From contig NZ_JACWMX010000002.1 of NCBI RefSeq assembly GCF_014773245.1, forward strand, positions 496,001 through 560,000: 64,000 nt of DNA, read 5' to 3'. A model generated the notes under the pieces. The model was not told the DNA's origin, searched no databases, and worked only from the letters and a program-made list of their open reading frames with translations. The position numbers and the translations under genes were made by a program. This DNA is from Mucilaginibacter glaciei. Its GTDB lineage: Bacteria; Bacteroidota; Bacteroidia; Sphingobacteriales; Sphingobacteriaceae. Shown one piece after another: positions 10,587 to 20,468 of this stretch (position 1 is its first letter; the number at the start of each line of letters is the position of its first letter).

Positions 10587-12023
10587 ATGAGCCAGCGAAT
10601 TAAAATTAAGGCATTATTAGAAAGCGGCCGCACCAGCGGCGATATTTTAGTAAAAGGATGGGTGCGTGCATTTCGCCAAAATCGTTTTATTGCTTTAAAC
10701 GATGGCTCAACAAACAGCAACCTACAAATCGTTGTCGATTTTGAAAACACCGACCCTGCCCTGCTTAAGCGGATTACCTTTGGAGCCGCGGTAAGTATTA
10801 CCGGTACTTTAGCCCCGTCACTAGGCCAGGGCCAGAGTGTTGAGGTTATTGCAACCCAGATAGAAGTATTGGGCGATTGCAACCCCGATGAGTTCCCGTT
10901 GCAGCCAAAAAAACAATCATTAGAGTTTTTACGCGAAAACGCCCACCTGCGTTTCCGTACTAATACATTCGGCGCCATATTCCGTGTGCGTAATACGCTG
11001 TCGTTCGCGGTGCACCAGTTTTTCCAGGAGAAAGGCTTTGTTTACCTGCACACCCCAATCATCACCCAATCTGATGCAGAAGGCGCTGGCGAAGCATTCC
11101 ACGTGACCAACTTTGATTTTGAGAAGATCCCCCGCACCGATACAGGCGAGGTAGATTATAAGCAGGATTTCTTTGGCCGATCAACCAACCTGACTGTTTC
11201 CGGCCAGTTAGAGGGCGAACTGGGCGCTATGGCTTTGAGCGATATTTACACGTTCGGCCCAACCTTCCGTGCAGAAAACTCTAACACTACCCGCCACTTA
11301 GCCGAGTTTTGGATGATTGAGCCCGAAATGGCTTTTTACGATCTGAACGACAACGCTAACCTGGCCGAGGAGTTATTGAAATATGTGATCAACTATGCGC
11401 TGGACAAAAACAAAGAAGACCTTGAATTTTTAAACCAGCGTTTGCAGGAAGAAGAAAAACAGAAGCCACAGAACGAACGTGCTGAACTGAGCCTGTTAGA
11501 GAAACTGCAGTTTTGTTTAGATAATGAATTTGAACGCCTTACCTACACAGAGGCGATAGAGATATTGAGAAATTCGACACCGAACAAAAAGAAAAAGTTT
11601 GTCTACCCTGTCGAGGGTTGGGGTACCGACCTGCAATCGGAGCATGAGCGTTACCTGGTAGAGAAACACTTTAAGAAACCCGTTATTTTAACGGATTACC
11701 CTAAAGAGATCAAATCTTTTTACATGCGCCAAAACGACGACGGTAAAACCGTTGCCGCAATGGATATCCTTTTCCCGGGTATTGGCGAGATCATTGGCGG
11801 TTCGCAGCGTGAAGAGCGTTTAGATAAGCTGGAAACGCGTATGGACGAGATAGGCATCCCTAAAGATGAACTTTGGTGGTACCTGGATACCCGCCGCTTT
11901 GGCGCGTGCCCGCATGCAGGTTTTGGTTTGGGCTTTGAGCGTTTAGTATTGTTTGTAACCGGTATGGGCAACATCAGGGATGTGATCCCTTTCCCGAGGT
12001 TCCCGAAGAACGCGGAATTTTAG
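10587..12023 (+). CDS. asnS: Asparaginyl-tRNA synthetase
   Basis: A class IIb aminoacyl-tRNA synthetase that charges tRNA-Asn, 478 residues from the ATG at 10587. I chose this start because homologs begin [12 protein letters not shown] and because the upstream TTG lies over a promoter box. An OB-fold anticodon-binding domain spans about residues 10-110, and the catalytic core follows. Motif 2 falls around [20 protein letters not shown], and motif 3 is [20 protein letters not shown] near the C-terminus. An insertion with charged repeats (about 285-330, [15 protein letters not shown]) is typical of Bacteroidota and archaeal-like AsnRS. It is a single-gene unit downstream of the lipoproteins. 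Confidence 0.97.
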   Translation: MSQRIKIKALLESGRTSGDILVKGWVRAFRQNRFIALNDGSTNSNLQIVVDFENTDPALLKRITFGAAVSITGTLAPSLGQGQSVEVIATQIEVLGDCNPDEFPLQPKKQSLEFLRENAHLRFRTNTFGAIFRVRNTLSFAVHQFFQEKGFVYLHTPIITQSDAEGAGEAFHVTNFDFEKIPRTDTGEVDYKQDFFGRSTNLTVSGQLEGELGAMALSDIYTFGPTFRAENSNTTRHLAEFWMIEPEMAFYDLNDNANLAEELLKYVINYALDKNKEDLEFLNQRLQEEEKQKPQNERAELSLLEKLQFCLDNEFERLTYTEAIEILRNSTPNKKKKFVYPVEGWGTDLQSEHERYLVEKHFKKPVILTDYPKEIKSFYMRQNDDGKTVAAMDILFPGIGEIIGGSQREERLDKLETRMDEIGIPKDELWWYLDTRRFGACPHAGFGLGFERLVLFVTGMGNIRDVIPFPRFPKNAEF

Positions 12024-12062
12024 ACCGCTGATTTAAATGATTTCTTGATTACGCTGATTTAA
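12024..12062. repeat. Short degenerate GATTT-unit intergenic repeat
   Basis: After the asnS stop the sequence reads as GCTGATTT/ATGATTT/TTGATTA/GCTGATTT units at 8-11 base spacing. Similar short-period GATTT strings occur between genes in many Bacteroidota genomes (from memory). It is a weak low-complexity repeat with no evident coding role. Confidence 0.35.
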
Positions 12063-12103
12063 ACTTTAAGCAAGTCAAGAAGCGTCTTTTAAAGCTACTT
12101 GAG

Positions 12104-12571
12104 ATGCCGTCGATAATATTGACAACTTACATCAATGCTTCTGTTGAACTGTGCTTTGATATTGCCAGAAGCATTGATGTGCACATAGCGTCAACTAAAC
12201 ATACCGGCGAACGGGCTATTGCCGGTCGGACAAGCGGTTTAATTGAACTGGGTGAAACCGTAACATGGCGGGCCAAGCATTTCGGCATATGGCAAAATCT
12301 TACTTCCAAAATCACTGACTTTGATAAACCCCGATTTTTTGCGGACGAGATGGTAGCGGGTGCGTTTAAAAGCTTTAGACATGAGCATCATTTTCGATCG
12401 GATGGTAGACGCACAATAATGAGTGATGTATTTGTTTTTGAATCGCCGCTTGGGTTTTTAGGTAGAGCTGCTAATTGGCTATTCTTGACAAATTACATGA
12501 CCCGATTATTGGAAAAACGCAATTCAGTAATAAAAGAAGTGGCGGAGCAAAACGCTGTCGCATTTTTCTAA
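12104..12571 (+). CDS. SRPBCC family protein
   Basis: 155 residues with the START/SRPBCC layout. An N-terminal strand is followed by the family-typical VELCFDIARSIDVHIAST helix, then beta strands (LIELGETVTWRAKHFG, RTIMSDVFVFESP) and a long C-terminal helix (TNYMTRLLEKRNSVIKEVAEQ). These helix-grip proteins bind hydrophobic ligands; this subgroup is often annotated as cell-division-inhibitor-like or coenzyme-Q-binding, but nothing here fixes a role. It is a lone gene, convergent with an exported protein gene; a dispersed repeat copy fills the gap between their stops. Confidence 0.87.
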   Translation: MPSIILTTYINASVELCFDIARSIDVHIASTKHTGERAIAGRTSGLIELGETVTWRAKHFGIWQNLTSKITDFDKPRFFADEMVAGAFKSFRHEHHFRSDGRRTIMSDVFVFESPLGFLGRAANWLFLTNYMTRLLEKRNSVIKEVAEQNAVAFF

Positions 12572-12589
12572 TCCACCAATCTTTAAAAA

Positions 12590-12681
12590 TTGAAAATGGG
12601 TTTACAAAGGTTTACACATTTTCAATAAAAAATCAGTTAAAATATTGATAATCAATTTTTTGTGAAAAAGGTGGGTTTACA
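12590..12681. repeat. Dispersed GGTTTACA repeat element, copy A
   Basis: A 92-base element whose second copy is at 49256-49348. TTGAAAATG (12590-12598) and CATTTTCAA (12617-12625) form a perfect inverted repeat enclosing two direct GGTTTACA units. Then come a palindromic ATTGATAATCAAT core and a closing GGGTTTACA (12673-12681). It sits between two convergent stop codons. I know no name for it. Confidence 0.75.
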
Positions 12682-12697
12682 CGATTTGTCGCGTTGT

Positions 12698-13630
12698 TCA
12701 CTCCTTTTTGTAGTCCTTATGCACGATCAGGAAACTGGCCCGTTCTTCTTTATGGAAGGGAATGTCCCAGTTGCCCTGGTAGGTGATCTTGATGGGTAAT
12801 AGTTCGCCGTTAAAATTATTGAGCTCGATATTCATCTGCACATCAAAGTCAAACAGCATATTGCTGTACTTCATATCCACATAGCGGCCCAGAATCTGAA
12901 AAGTGCGCGCGTCGAAAATAGTGGTCAGTTCCTTAATCATCACATCCCCGTCAGCAGTACTTGGCTTTTTGATCACCTTAAAACGATATACGGGGATGCT
13001 ATCCACATACGTACCGCGGGCAAACTCATACCGGTAAAACTGCCGCATATCCGGGCCAAAGATCTCTGTTTTGCTGCTTAGAAATGGGATGCCGCTTATT
13101 TTACGGCCGGGGGTAAAAATCAGTTGTTTGAGCTTGGCTTTATAACTCTCATTCTTACCCTTCGAATCGCCCGGCAGGGCATCGCCCTTCACAAAATCAG
13201 AATTGTAGGCATTCATGAAAATATAGTCGAACATCTCAACTGTATATAGCTGATATTTACCGTTCTTTTTATAAACGGTACCTGTATCTTGTTTAGCCAC
13301 ATAGGTTATTTTATGTGCACCCTTTTCGTTACTGTGGATGAGTTTACGATAAACCTTACCATTTACCTTATTCTTTTTATCGTAAGTAAAAATGCGATTT
13401 TCGGCAGTGAATGTATACCGCTTCATGTTCTGAAACGCTTTATAAAAGCTGGTGTCGGCCACCACGGCGTCAATAAAATCCTGCGCGTTTAACTTGTGTG
13501 ACCTGATGTTGGCCACTGGCGTGTCTATCGTTATCGTACGGATCGTATCCGGGTTATAGCGCTGAATCTGCTGGGCTTTTAAGCTGAAAGCGAAAAGGAG
13601 AAAACCGAAAGCAAGAAGTATTTTTTTCAT
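12698..13630 (-). CDS. Exported hypothetical protein (LolA-like/DUF5686-adjacent beta fold)
   Basis: 310 residues with a cleavable signal peptide (MKKILLAFGFLLFAFSLKAQ, cut after AQ), so it is periplasmic or secreted. The mature protein is beta-rich with many aromatic residues. It includes IRSHKLNAQDFIDAVVADTSFYKAFQNMK early on and FDARTFQILGRYVDMKYSN later. The pattern of an 'outer-membrane lipoprotein-sorting-like' half-barrel is suggestive, but I cannot name the family. It stands alone upstream of the M20 gene, with a palindromic repeat in the gap at its 5' side. The function is unknown. Confidence 0.8.
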   Translation of the reverse strand: MKKILLAFGFLLFAFSLKAQQIQRYNPDTIRTITIDTPVANIRSHKLNAQDFIDAVVADTSFYKAFQNMKRYTFTAENRIFTYDKKNKVNGKVYRKLIHSNEKGAHKITYVAKQDTGTVYKKNGKYQLYTVEMFDYIFMNAYNSDFVKGDALPGDSKGKNESYKAKLKQLIFTPGRKISGIPFLSSKTEIFGPDMRQFYRYEFARGTYVDSIPVYRFKVIKKPSTADGDVMIKELTTIFDARTFQILGRYVDMKYSNMLFDFDVQMNIELNNFNGELLPIKITYQGNWDIPFHKEERASFLIVHKDYKKE

Positions 13631-13647
13631 TTGTTATAATAACATCG

Positions 13648-13734
13648 TGTCATTGCGAGCGCAGCGTGACAATCGCACGCATTGCAGATCGGCCCTTTAG
13701 AGTTTGCGATTGCTTCGGTCTTCGCACTGGCACC
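13648..13734. repeat. Dispersed palindromic CATTGCGAG repeat, degenerate copy
   Basis: GTCATTGCGAGCGCAGCG...CAATCGCA (left arm) mirrors TGCGATTGCTTCGGTCTTCGCA (right arm). It is an imperfect relative of the cleaner element at 15411-15488 and resembles REP-like palindromes common in Bacteroidota. It lies in the 111-base gap 5' of the exported protein gene. Confidence 0.65.
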
Positions 13735-13741
13735 TAATTCG

Positions 13742-14926
13742 TTAATTCCCCAGCTGTTTAATGGCCAGGTAGGCCATCAGTCCTGTACTTATTTTAAAGG
13801 CGTCCTCTTCTACATCAAAGGTTGGCGTATGTACCGATGAGGTAATGCCCCTTGCCTCGTTACGGGTACCCAGGCGATAAAAACAGCTATCAGCTACTTG
13901 CGAGTAGTAAGCAAAATCTTCAGCCGCCATCCATATATCAAGGTCGAGTACATTCTCTTTACCCAGGTAATCTTCCGCATGGCTGCGGGTTGCATTGGTC
14001 AACACCTCCTCATTGATCAGGAAAGGATAACCATGCATAATATTAAAATCGCAGCTGCCGCCCATACTTTCAGCAATGCCTTCGGCCATTTTTTTCATCT
14101 TGATATGGGCCTCGTTGCGCCATTTCTCGTCCATCGTACGGAAGGTGCCTTCCAGGTAAACCTCATTTGGGATCACATTAGTAGCACCATTGGCAATTAC
14201 TTTACCGAATGAAAGTACCGATGGGCTCTTAGGGTCGGCAAAGCGGCTTACTACCTGTTGTAAGGCAGTTAAGATATGCGCCATGATAATCACCGGGTCC
14301 ACATTTTGCTGCGGTTGTGCACCATGCCCGCCTTTACCCTTTATGGTAACATATAATTCATCTGTCGACGCCATATACTTACCCGCGCGGAAACCTACCT
14401 TACCCGCCTCTATCAATGGCATCACATGCTGGCCCAATACGGCATTAGGTTTAGGGTTTTCTAAGACTCCCTCTTTTATCATCAGGCTGGCACCACCGGG
14501 CAGTTTTTCTTCCGCCGGTTGAAAGATCAGTTTGATTGTCCCGCCAAATTCACTTTTTAGCTCGGTTAAGATCTTAGCGGTACCCAAGAGTGAAGAAGTA
14601 TGCGCATCGTGTCCGCAAGCATGCATTACACCCGCGTTTTGGCTTTTGTAAGGTACGTCATTAGCTTCCAGTATCGGCAAGGCGTCCATATCTGCGCGTA
14701 GCGCTACTACCTTGTCAGACGTTTTATCGCCCTTTATCAGAGCCACCAAACCCGTGTCGGCCATTTTATGGTATTCGATGCCCAGTTCGGTAAGTTTTTG
14801 CGCCACAAAAACCGAGGTGTTTACCTCATGAAAAGAAAGCTCGGGGTTGGCATGTAAGTGCCTGCGGTTTGCTACAACATCATTAAAAATATCTGCCGAT
14901 AGCTGCTGGATCTTTTCTTTAATCAT
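13742..14926 (-). CDS. M20 family amidohydrolase/peptidase
   Basis: A 394-residue member of the M20D amidohydrolase group (hippurate hydrolase, N-acyl-amino-acid deacetylase, IAA-amino-acid hydrolase type). These are cytoplasmic dimetal hydrolases that cut N-acyl amino acids. Visible motifs are the metal site MHACGHDAHTSSLLGTA (about residues 102-118), the catalytic Glu pair in FQPAEEKLPGGA (about 136-147) and the lid/dimerisation insert after about residue 190. The acyl substrate cannot be deduced. The start overlaps the stop of the upstream SPOR gene by eight bases, so the two are translationally coupled. Confidence 0.92.
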   Translation of the reverse strand: MIKEKIQQLSADIFNDVVANRRHLHANPELSFHEVNTSVFVAQKLTELGIEYHKMADTGLVALIKGDKTSDKVVALRADMDALPILEANDVPYKSQNAGVMHACGHDAHTSSLLGTAKILTELKSEFGGTIKLIFQPAEEKLPGGASLMIKEGVLENPKPNAVLGQHVMPLIEAGKVGFRAGKYMASTDELYVTIKGKGGHGAQPQQNVDPVIIMAHILTALQQVVSRFADPKSPSVLSFGKVIANGATNVIPNEVYLEGTFRTMDEKWRNEAHIKMKKMAEGIAESMGGSCDFNIMHGYPFLINEEVLTNATRSHAEDYLGKENVLDLDIWMAAEDFAYYSQVADSCFYRLGTRNEARGITSSVHTPTFDVEEDAFKISTGLMAYLAIKQLGN

Positions 14927-15383
14927 TACTGATAACCGTTTTTGGTGGATTTATTTTTTCTGAGATGATGAACATGGCCGAAAAAGTTCCGTTAAGCTGG
15001 TTCTTCATCCGCTCGGCCTCGATGCGGGTGCGAAAATCGCCCGCACGTACCTTAAAGTTAGGCTCGTGATAAATGATGTAGGTACGCATCTCCGGGAACT
15101 CGCTGTTAAACCTGGCCTGCGCATTAAAAGCGGCGGTACGCTTACTGCCGCTATAAATTTGCACTCTATAGCCGTATGATGACGTATACAAACCGCTGCT
15201 GTTGCGGCCGGTATTAAGCATAGCACGTTTAGATAACAGCGTGTCAAACAAAGGTTCGCGTATTACCTGTACGTTGCCCCGGGTTTGGCCAAAGGTTATT
15301 GTCGATGAAAACAGTAAAAGACAAAAAAAGCAATATCTGAACAGGGCCGGTTTAGCTTTTTGATCAAATATTGCTTTTTTCAT
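14919..15383 (-). CDS. SPOR domain-containing exported protein
   Basis: 154 residues from the ATG at 15383. The mature part begins after a signal peptide (FCLLLFSSTITFGQ). The C-terminal half is a SPOR peptidoglycan-binding domain (YRVQIYSGSKRTAAFNAQARF ... FKVRAGDFRTRIEAERMKNQL). SPOR proteins bind denuded glycan at division sites or other cell-wall regions. A longer frame runs upstream to 15587, but it reads through a palindromic intergenic repeat and past the secA stop, so I rejected that extension. It is coupled to the M20 gene by an eight-base overlap. Confidence 0.87.
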   Translation of the reverse strand: MKKAIFDQKAKPALFRYCFFCLLLFSSTITFGQTRGNVQVIREPLFDTLLSKRAMLNTGRNSSGLYTSSYGYRVQIYSGSKRTAAFNAQARFNSEFPEMRTYIIYHEPNFKVRAGDFRTRIEAERMKNQLNGTFSAMFIISEKINPPKTVISND

Positions 15384-15410
15384 TTGTGTATTCAATTTTG
15401 TAGTAAACGC

Positions 15411-15488
15411 CATTGCGAGATACGAAGCAATCTCCCGCATGGCGTATCGGCTATGCATAATTTTGAGATTGCTTCGTACCTCGCAATG
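15411..15488. repeat. Dispersed palindromic CATTGCGAG repeat
   Basis: The 24-base arms 15411-15434 and 15465-15488 are inverted repeats differing at one position (CATTGCGAGATACGAAGC against the reverse complement of GCTTCGTACCTCGCAATG). The arms enclose 30 bases with a smaller GCAT/ATGC palindrome. It lies between the SPOR gene and secA, is non-coding, and can fold into a strong hairpin. Confidence 0.8.
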
Positions 15489-15543
15489 ACGCGTGGGTTT
15501 TATTCTTACCCCTCTCCTTAACTGGAGGGTTGGATGATGTACC

Positions 15544-18500
15544 TTAATTCTGTCCCTGCCCGTGGCAGCTTTTGTATTTTTTACCACTACCGCAAGGGCA
15601 TGGGTCGTTCCTGCCTATTTTTTGTTCCACCTTTACGGGTGTTGGTTTTTGCATTTCACGGGTATCTTCCATCGGCATGCCATTACCTTCGCTTACCAAT
15701 TCAGGTTTTGAAGTACGCATGTTCTTCAGATCCAGCTTAGGCTGCGGTTTGGCCTCGCGCACCTCTTCCGGTTCCTGTTGTACAGCGATACCACCTCGGA
15801 AAAGGAAGCTTACCAACTCTTTATTTACGTTAGCCAGCATCGAGCGGAACAATTCAAAGGCCTCGAACTTATAAACCAATAAAGGGTCTTTTTGTTCATA
15901 AACGGCATTCTGTACTGATTGCTTTAATTCGTCCATCTCGCGCAGGTGCTCTTTCCAGGCATCATCTATCAGGGAAAGGGTTACGTTTTTCTCAAAAGAT
16001 TTAAATACCTCTAAACCATGATTATCAACCGCCTTTTTCAACGGAACGGCTACCTGCATACCATGCACGCCATCAGTAAACGGAACAACAATGTTCTCGA
16101 CATACTGGCCGCGGGTATCATATACATCTTTTAATACCGGGTAAGCCTGCTCTGCAATTGCTTCGGCTTTGCGTTTATAAAACTCCATCACTTCGGCAAA
16201 GGTTTTGTCAACCAAACCGTTCATGTTAGTAGAGCCAAAGGCAGCCTCATCTGTACTGATGTCTACAGAGAATAAACGGATCATCTCCAGTCTTAAGCCT
16301 TCATAATTGTTGGCTTCCTTGTATTCGGTAACCACATCTTCAATAACATCAAAAATGGTGTTACTCAAATCAACATCCAAACGCTCGCCAAACAAGGCAT
16401 TCTTACGTTTCGCGTAGATAACGGTACGCTGTGAGTTCATCACATCATCATACTCCAGCAAACGTTTACGAATACCGAAGTTATTTTCTTCTACCTTCTT
16501 CTGCGCACGCTCGATAGATTTGGAGATCATAGAGTGCTGAATAACCTCACCCTCTTCGATTCCCATACGTACCATCAGGTTACTGATACGCTCAGATCCG
16601 AATAAACGCATCAGGTTATCCTCTAACGATACAAAGAACTGTGATGACCCCGGGTCGCCCTGGCGGCCTGCACGGCCACGCAACTGCCTGTCTACGCGGC
16701 GCGATTCGTGGCGCTCGGTACCAACAATGGCCAAACCACCCGATGCTTGTACCCCCGCTCCTAATTTTATATCCGTACCACGGCCTGCCATGTTGGTGGC
16801 AATGGTTACGGTGCCTGCCTGCCCTGCTTCGGCAACAATGTCTGCCTCCTTTTGGTGCATTTTAGCATTCAGTACATTGTGTTTGATGCCGCGCAGTTTT
16901 AGCATACGGCTCAATAATTCCGATATCTCTACCGAGGTAGTACCCACAAGTACCGGGCGGCCGGCCTGTGTTAGTTTTACGATCTCCTCTGCAACGGCAT
17001 TATATTTTTCGCGAACAGTACGGTAAACCAAATCCTGCCTGTCGTCGCGGCTGATGTTCGTATTGGTTGGTATCTCTACCACATCCAGTTTATAGATCTC
17101 CCAGAACTCACCTGCTTCGGTGACGGCTGTACCGGTCATCCCACAAAGCTTGTGATACATCCTGAAATAGTTTTGCAGGGTAATGGTGGCAAAAGTTTGC
17201 GTAGCATCCTCTACCTTTACATTTTCTTTAGCCTCGATAGCCTGGTGTAACCCATCAGAGTAACGGCGGCCATCTAACACACGGCCGGTTTGCTCATCAA
17301 CTATCTTCACTTTTCCGTCGTCGAGAATATACTCTGTATCTTTTTCAAACAAGGTATAGGCCTTTAGCAATTGGTTAACCGAGTGGATCCGCTCAGACTT
17401 GATTGAGAAATCGCGCATTAACTCATCTTTCCGGGCAATTTTATCTTCTGCGGATAGCGTTGATTTTTCAATTTCAGAGATTTCCGTACCAACATCTGGC
17501 ATTAAAAAGAAACCTGGATCCTCACCGGATGAGGTGATCAGCTCGATACCTTTTTCAGATAGTTCAACCTGGTTATTTTTTTCGTCAATAATAAAGAACA
17601 ATTCAGAATCTACCTTAGGCATCTCTTTGCCCTGATCCTGCATATAATAATTCTCTGTTTTTTGCAGTATGGTACGGTTTGATCCTTCACTCAAAAATTT
17701 AATCAGTGCTTTGTTTTTAGGTAAGGCACGGTGGGCACGTAAAAGGGCTAAACCGCCCTCGTCAATTCCCGATTTGCCATCATTAATCGCCTTTTTCGCT
17801 TCGTTTAACGCCGAATTTGCAAAAGTTTTTTGCGCGTTAACCAAGCGCTCAATGCGTGGTTTTAACTCATAAAACTCATGCTCGTCGCCACGCGGTATCG
17901 GGCCTGATATAATTAAAGGCGTACGGGCGTCATCGATCAAAACCGAATCGACCTCATCCACCATCGCATAATGTAACTTGCGCTGCACCAATTCTTCTGG
18001 GCTGCGTGTCATATTGTCACGCAGGTAATCAAAACCAAACTCATTATTGGTACCAAAAGTAATATCGGCTAAGTAAGCAGCACGACGTTCTTCAGAATTT
18101 GGCTCGTGCCTGTCAATACAATCAACAGAAAGGCCATGAAATTCATACAACGGGCCCATCCACTCGCTATCGCGGCGTGCCAGATAATCATTCACGGTTA
18201 CTATGTGTACACCCTGGCCTGCAAGTGCATTAAGGTAGGCAGGCAGCGTAGCCACCAATGTTTTACCCTCGCCCGTTGCCATTTCAGATATTTTACCCTG
18301 GTGTAATACGGCACCACCAATTAGCTGTACATCATAATGCACCATATTCCAGGTAACCTCGTTACCGGCTGCTAACCAGGTCGTATGGTGAACTGCCTGG
18401 TCGCCTTTGATAACCACATTGCCTTTTTTGGCGGCAAGTTCACGGTCAAACGGTGTAGCGGTAACTTCGATAGTTTTGTTACCTGCAAAGCGGCGCGCGG

Positions 18501-18852
18501 TTTCTTTAACCACGGCAAAGGCTTCGGGCAGTATGTTCTTTAAAATCTCTTCAAGCTCCTTATTACGGTCTTTCTCCAATTTATCTAACTGGGTGTACAG
18601 ATCAACCTTTTCGGCAACATCCATATCCAACTCGTTCTCGGTGCGGTCTTTAATCGCTTGTATCTCGCTATCGATACCCTCCAGGCCGGTAGCAATGGTT
18701 TCCTTAAAACTAATGGTTTTAGCCCGCAACTCATCATTACTAAGCTGGTCGAGTTTGGCAAATGCAGCCTTTATATTTTCAACTAATGGCAAAATGCCCT
18801 TAACGTCACGTTCTGATTTGCTTCCGAAAAGCTTACTAAAAAAGTCTAACAT
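15544..18852 (-). CDS. secA: Preprotein translocase ATPase SecA
   Basis: The motor that drives unfolded preproteins through SecYEG at the inner membrane. At 1102 residues it is longer than the usual 850-900, as is normal in Bacteroidota. The order is: DEAD motor with Walker A MATGEGKT (about residue 190) and Walker [14 protein letters not shown]; a preprotein cross-linking domain; the second motor domain with [10 protein letters not shown] and [19 protein letters not shown]; the helical scaffold and wing; and a C-terminal SEC-C zinc motif [17 protein letters not shown] (about 1083-1099). The start is ATG at 18852. It is monocistronic, flanked by dispersed repeats on both sides. Confidence 0.98.
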   Translation of the reverse strand: MLDFFSKLFGSKSERDVKGILPLVENIKAAFAKLDQLSNDELRAKTISFKETIATGLEGIDSEIQAIKDRTENELDMDVAEKVDLYTQLDKLEKDRNKELEEILKNILPEAFAVVKETARRFAGNKTIEVTATPFDRELAAKKGNVVIKGDQAVHHTTWLAAGNEVTWNMVHYDVQLIGGAVLHQGKISEMATGEGKTLVATLPAYLNALAGQGVHIVTVNDYLARRDSEWMGPLYEFHGLSVDCIDRHEPNSEERRAAYLADITFGTNNEFGFDYLRDNMTRSPEELVQRKLHYAMVDEVDSVLIDDARTPLIISGPIPRGDEHEFYELKPRIERLVNAQKTFANSALNEAKKAINDGKSGIDEGGLALLRAHRALPKNKALIKFLSEGSNRTILQKTENYYMQDQGKEMPKVDSELFFIIDEKNNQVELSEKGIELITSSGEDPGFFLMPDVGTEISEIEKSTLSAEDKIARKDELMRDFSIKSERIHSVNQLLKAYTLFEKDTEYILDDGKVKIVDEQTGRVLDGRRYSDGLHQAIEAKENVKVEDATQTFATITLQNYFRMYHKLCGMTGTAVTEAGEFWEIYKLDVVEIPTNTNISRDDRQDLVYRTVREKYNAVAEEIVKLTQAGRPVLVGTTSVEISELLSRMLKLRGIKHNVLNAKMHQKEADIVAEAGQAGTVTIATNMAGRGTDIKLGAGVQASGGLAIVGTERHESRRVDRQLRGRAGRQGDPGSSQFFVSLEDNLMRLFGSERISNLMVRMGIEEGEVIQHSMISKSIERAQKKVEENNFGIRKRLLEYDDVMNSQRTVIYAKRKNALFGERLDVDLSNTIFDVIEDVVTEYKEANNYEGLRLEMIRLFSVDISTDEAAFGSTNMNGLVDKTFAEVMEFYKRKAEAIAEQAYPVLKDVYDTRGQYVENIVVPFTDGVHGMQVAVPLKKAVDNHGLEVFKSFEKNVTLSLIDDAWKEHLREMDELKQSVQNAVYEQKDPLLVYKFEAFELFRSMLANVNKELVSFLFRGGIAVQQEPEEVREAKPQPKLDLKNMRTSKPELVSEGNGMPMEDTREMQKPTPVKVEQKIGRNDPCPCGSGKKYKSCHGQGQN

Positions 18853-18933
18853 AATATATTTATATAACCCTCTGAACTCAACAATTGCGCCACTGCAATT
18901 TTAAAGTCATATTGGCAGGCAAAGATAGGATTA

Positions 18934-19053
18934 ATGTGCAAATATGCGGGTGTGCAGATGTGCAAATGATGTTTAATTCGTTAATCTGGCTGCTACATAA
19001 ATAATTATCCTTTCTAATCTGCACATCTGCATATTCGCACATCTGCACATCAA
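18934..19053. repeat. Inverted TGCAGATG-unit repeat array, locus 1
   Basis: The left arm (18934-18970) is built from ATGTGCAAAT/ATGCGGGT/GTGCAGAT/GTGCAAAT units of 8-10 bases. The right arm (19015-19053) is the reverse complement of the same unit series. About 45 unrelated bases lie between. It lies in the divergent gap between secA and purD and ends 16 bases before the purD ATG. The same design recurs at 24126 and 50221. Confidence 0.8.
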
Positions 19054-19069
19054 ACATTATATTCGCACC

Positions 19070-20344
19070 ATGAACATCCTGATCCTTGGTTCGGGCGGAA
19101 GGGAAAGCGCCTTCGCCTGGAAAATATCGCAAAGCGTGAAGTGTAACCAGCTTTTTATTGCCCCCGGTAATGCCGGTACAGGCCAATACGGCACCAACTT
19201 TGACTTAAAAGTAACCGACTTTGAAGGCATCAAAGCTTTTGCCTTAACCAACGACATTAAGATGGTATTGGTTGGCCCCGAAGAACCCTTAGTAAAAGGC
19301 ATCCACGATTTTTTCCTGGCGGATGAACAACTGAAAAGCATCCCGGTTATTGGCCCACAAAAGGAGGCCGCACAATTAGAAGGCAGCAAGGATTTTAGTA
19401 AGCAATTTATGCAGCGCCACAACATCCCGACCGCTGCATCAAAGACTTTTACACGCGATACCTTACAGGAGGGTTTTGACTACCTGGCTACAGCAGGCCT
19501 GCCCGTAGTATTAAAAGCCGACGGACTTGCAGCAGGGAAAGGTGTATTAATATGCCTCACCTTAGAAGAGGCCAAACTGGAATTATCAGAAATGCTTACC
19601 GAGGCGAAGTTTGGCGATGCCAGCTCTATGGTGGTAGTTGAGCAATTTTTACAGGGAATAGAGTTGTCTGTTTTTGTAATGACAGACGGTACCCACTATA
19701 AGATCTTACCGGAGGCCAAGGATTACAAACGCATTGGCGAAGGTGATACCGGTTTAAATACCGGCGGAATGGGCTCGGTATCGCCCGTACCGTTTGCCGA
19801 TGATGAATTTATGAAAAAGGTTGAGGAAAAGATCATCATCCCTACTGTAGAAGGCTTGAAACAGGAAGGCATTCCTTACAAAGGGTTTATTTTCATAGGC
19901 CTGATGAATTGCTACGGCGACCCCTATACTATAGAATATAACTGCCGCATGGGCGACCCAGAAACGGAAAGCGTGATGCCGAGAATAGAATCGGATTTTG
20001 TGGATTTGCTTTTAGGTGTAGCCGAAGGCAACCTTGACGAAAAGGAACTATGCATATCAGAGCGCACAGCGGCTACCGTGGTCTGCGTAGCAGGCGGCTA
20101 CCCCGGCGAATATTTGAAGGATAAAGAAATAAGCGGCATTGAAAATGTACGCGACTCATACGTTTTCCAGGCAGGTACAACTCTTGATGGCGAAACGGTA
20201 AAAGCAACCGGCGGACGTGTTTTGGCCATTACCAGTTTGCAAAACAATATGTTTGATGCGCTGCAGCAAGCCACTGCCGATGCAGCCCGTATTTATTACG
20301 ATGGCGTTTATTTCAGGAAAGATATCGGGTTCGATTTATTGTAA
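19070..20344 (+). CDS. purD: Phosphoribosylamine-glycine ligase (GAR synthetase)
   Basis: Catalyses the second step of de novo purine synthesis: phosphoribosylamine, glycine and ATP give GAR. At 424 residues it has the family length. An N-terminal Rossmann-like domain (MNILILGSGGRESAFAWKI) holds VGPEEPLVKGI. It is followed by the ATP-grasp domain with VVLKADGLAAGKGVLI (about residue 145) and metal-binding NCRMGDPETE (about 287-296), and a C-terminal preATP-grasp-like domain. It is alone rather than in a pur operon, as often in this phylum. A TATATTCG box lies only four bases before the ATG, hinting at a near-leaderless mRNA. Confidence 0.97.
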   Translation: MNILILGSGGRESAFAWKISQSVKCNQLFIAPGNAGTGQYGTNFDLKVTDFEGIKAFALTNDIKMVLVGPEEPLVKGIHDFFLADEQLKSIPVIGPQKEAAQLEGSKDFSKQFMQRHNIPTAASKTFTRDTLQEGFDYLATAGLPVVLKADGLAAGKGVLICLTLEEAKLELSEMLTEAKFGDASSMVVVEQFLQGIELSVFVMTDGTHYKILPEAKDYKRIGEGDTGLNTGGMGSVSPVPFADDEFMKKVEEKIIIPTVEGLKQEGIPYKGFIFIGLMNCYGDPYTIEYNCRMGDPETESVMPRIESDFVDLLLGVAEGNLDEKELCISERTAATVVCVAGGYPGEYLKDKEISGIENVRDSYVFQAGTTLDGETVKATGGRVLAITSLQNNMFDALQQATADAARIYYDGVYFRKDIGFDLL

Positions 20345-20399
20345 TTCATTGGTTCATTAGTTCACTTTTATTGGTAAGGTAGTCAACTAATCACTTCCA

Positions 20400-20437
20400 T
20401 AAAAAAACGCCAACCGGAATCCGGATGGCGTTTTTTA
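20400..20437. terminator. Bidirectional terminator between purD and a TlpA-like gene
   Basis: AAAAAACGCCA-A-CCGG pairs with CCGG-A-TGGCGTTTTTT around an AAT loop (20402-20436). Both strands get a GC-rich stem followed by a U run, fitting the convergent gene ends on either side. Confidence 0.85.
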
Positions 20438-20468
20438 TGTCCTAATGAACAAGCGGGCTAATGAACAG

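Noticed and set aside
12590..12681. Insertion sequence or MITE with transposase
   Set aside because: No transposase, no terminal inverted repeats at the element's outer ends and no evident target duplication; it is kept as an unclassified dispersed repeat.
15384..15587. N-terminal extension of the SPOR protein frame to 15587
   Set aside because: It runs through the CATTGCGAG palindrome and past the secA stop, and lacks a signal peptide; the ATG at 15383 is followed by a good signal peptide.
18934..19053. CRISPR array
   Set aside because: Units are 8-10 bases, imperfect and in opposed arms, with no spacers of constant length and no cas genes anywhere in the window.
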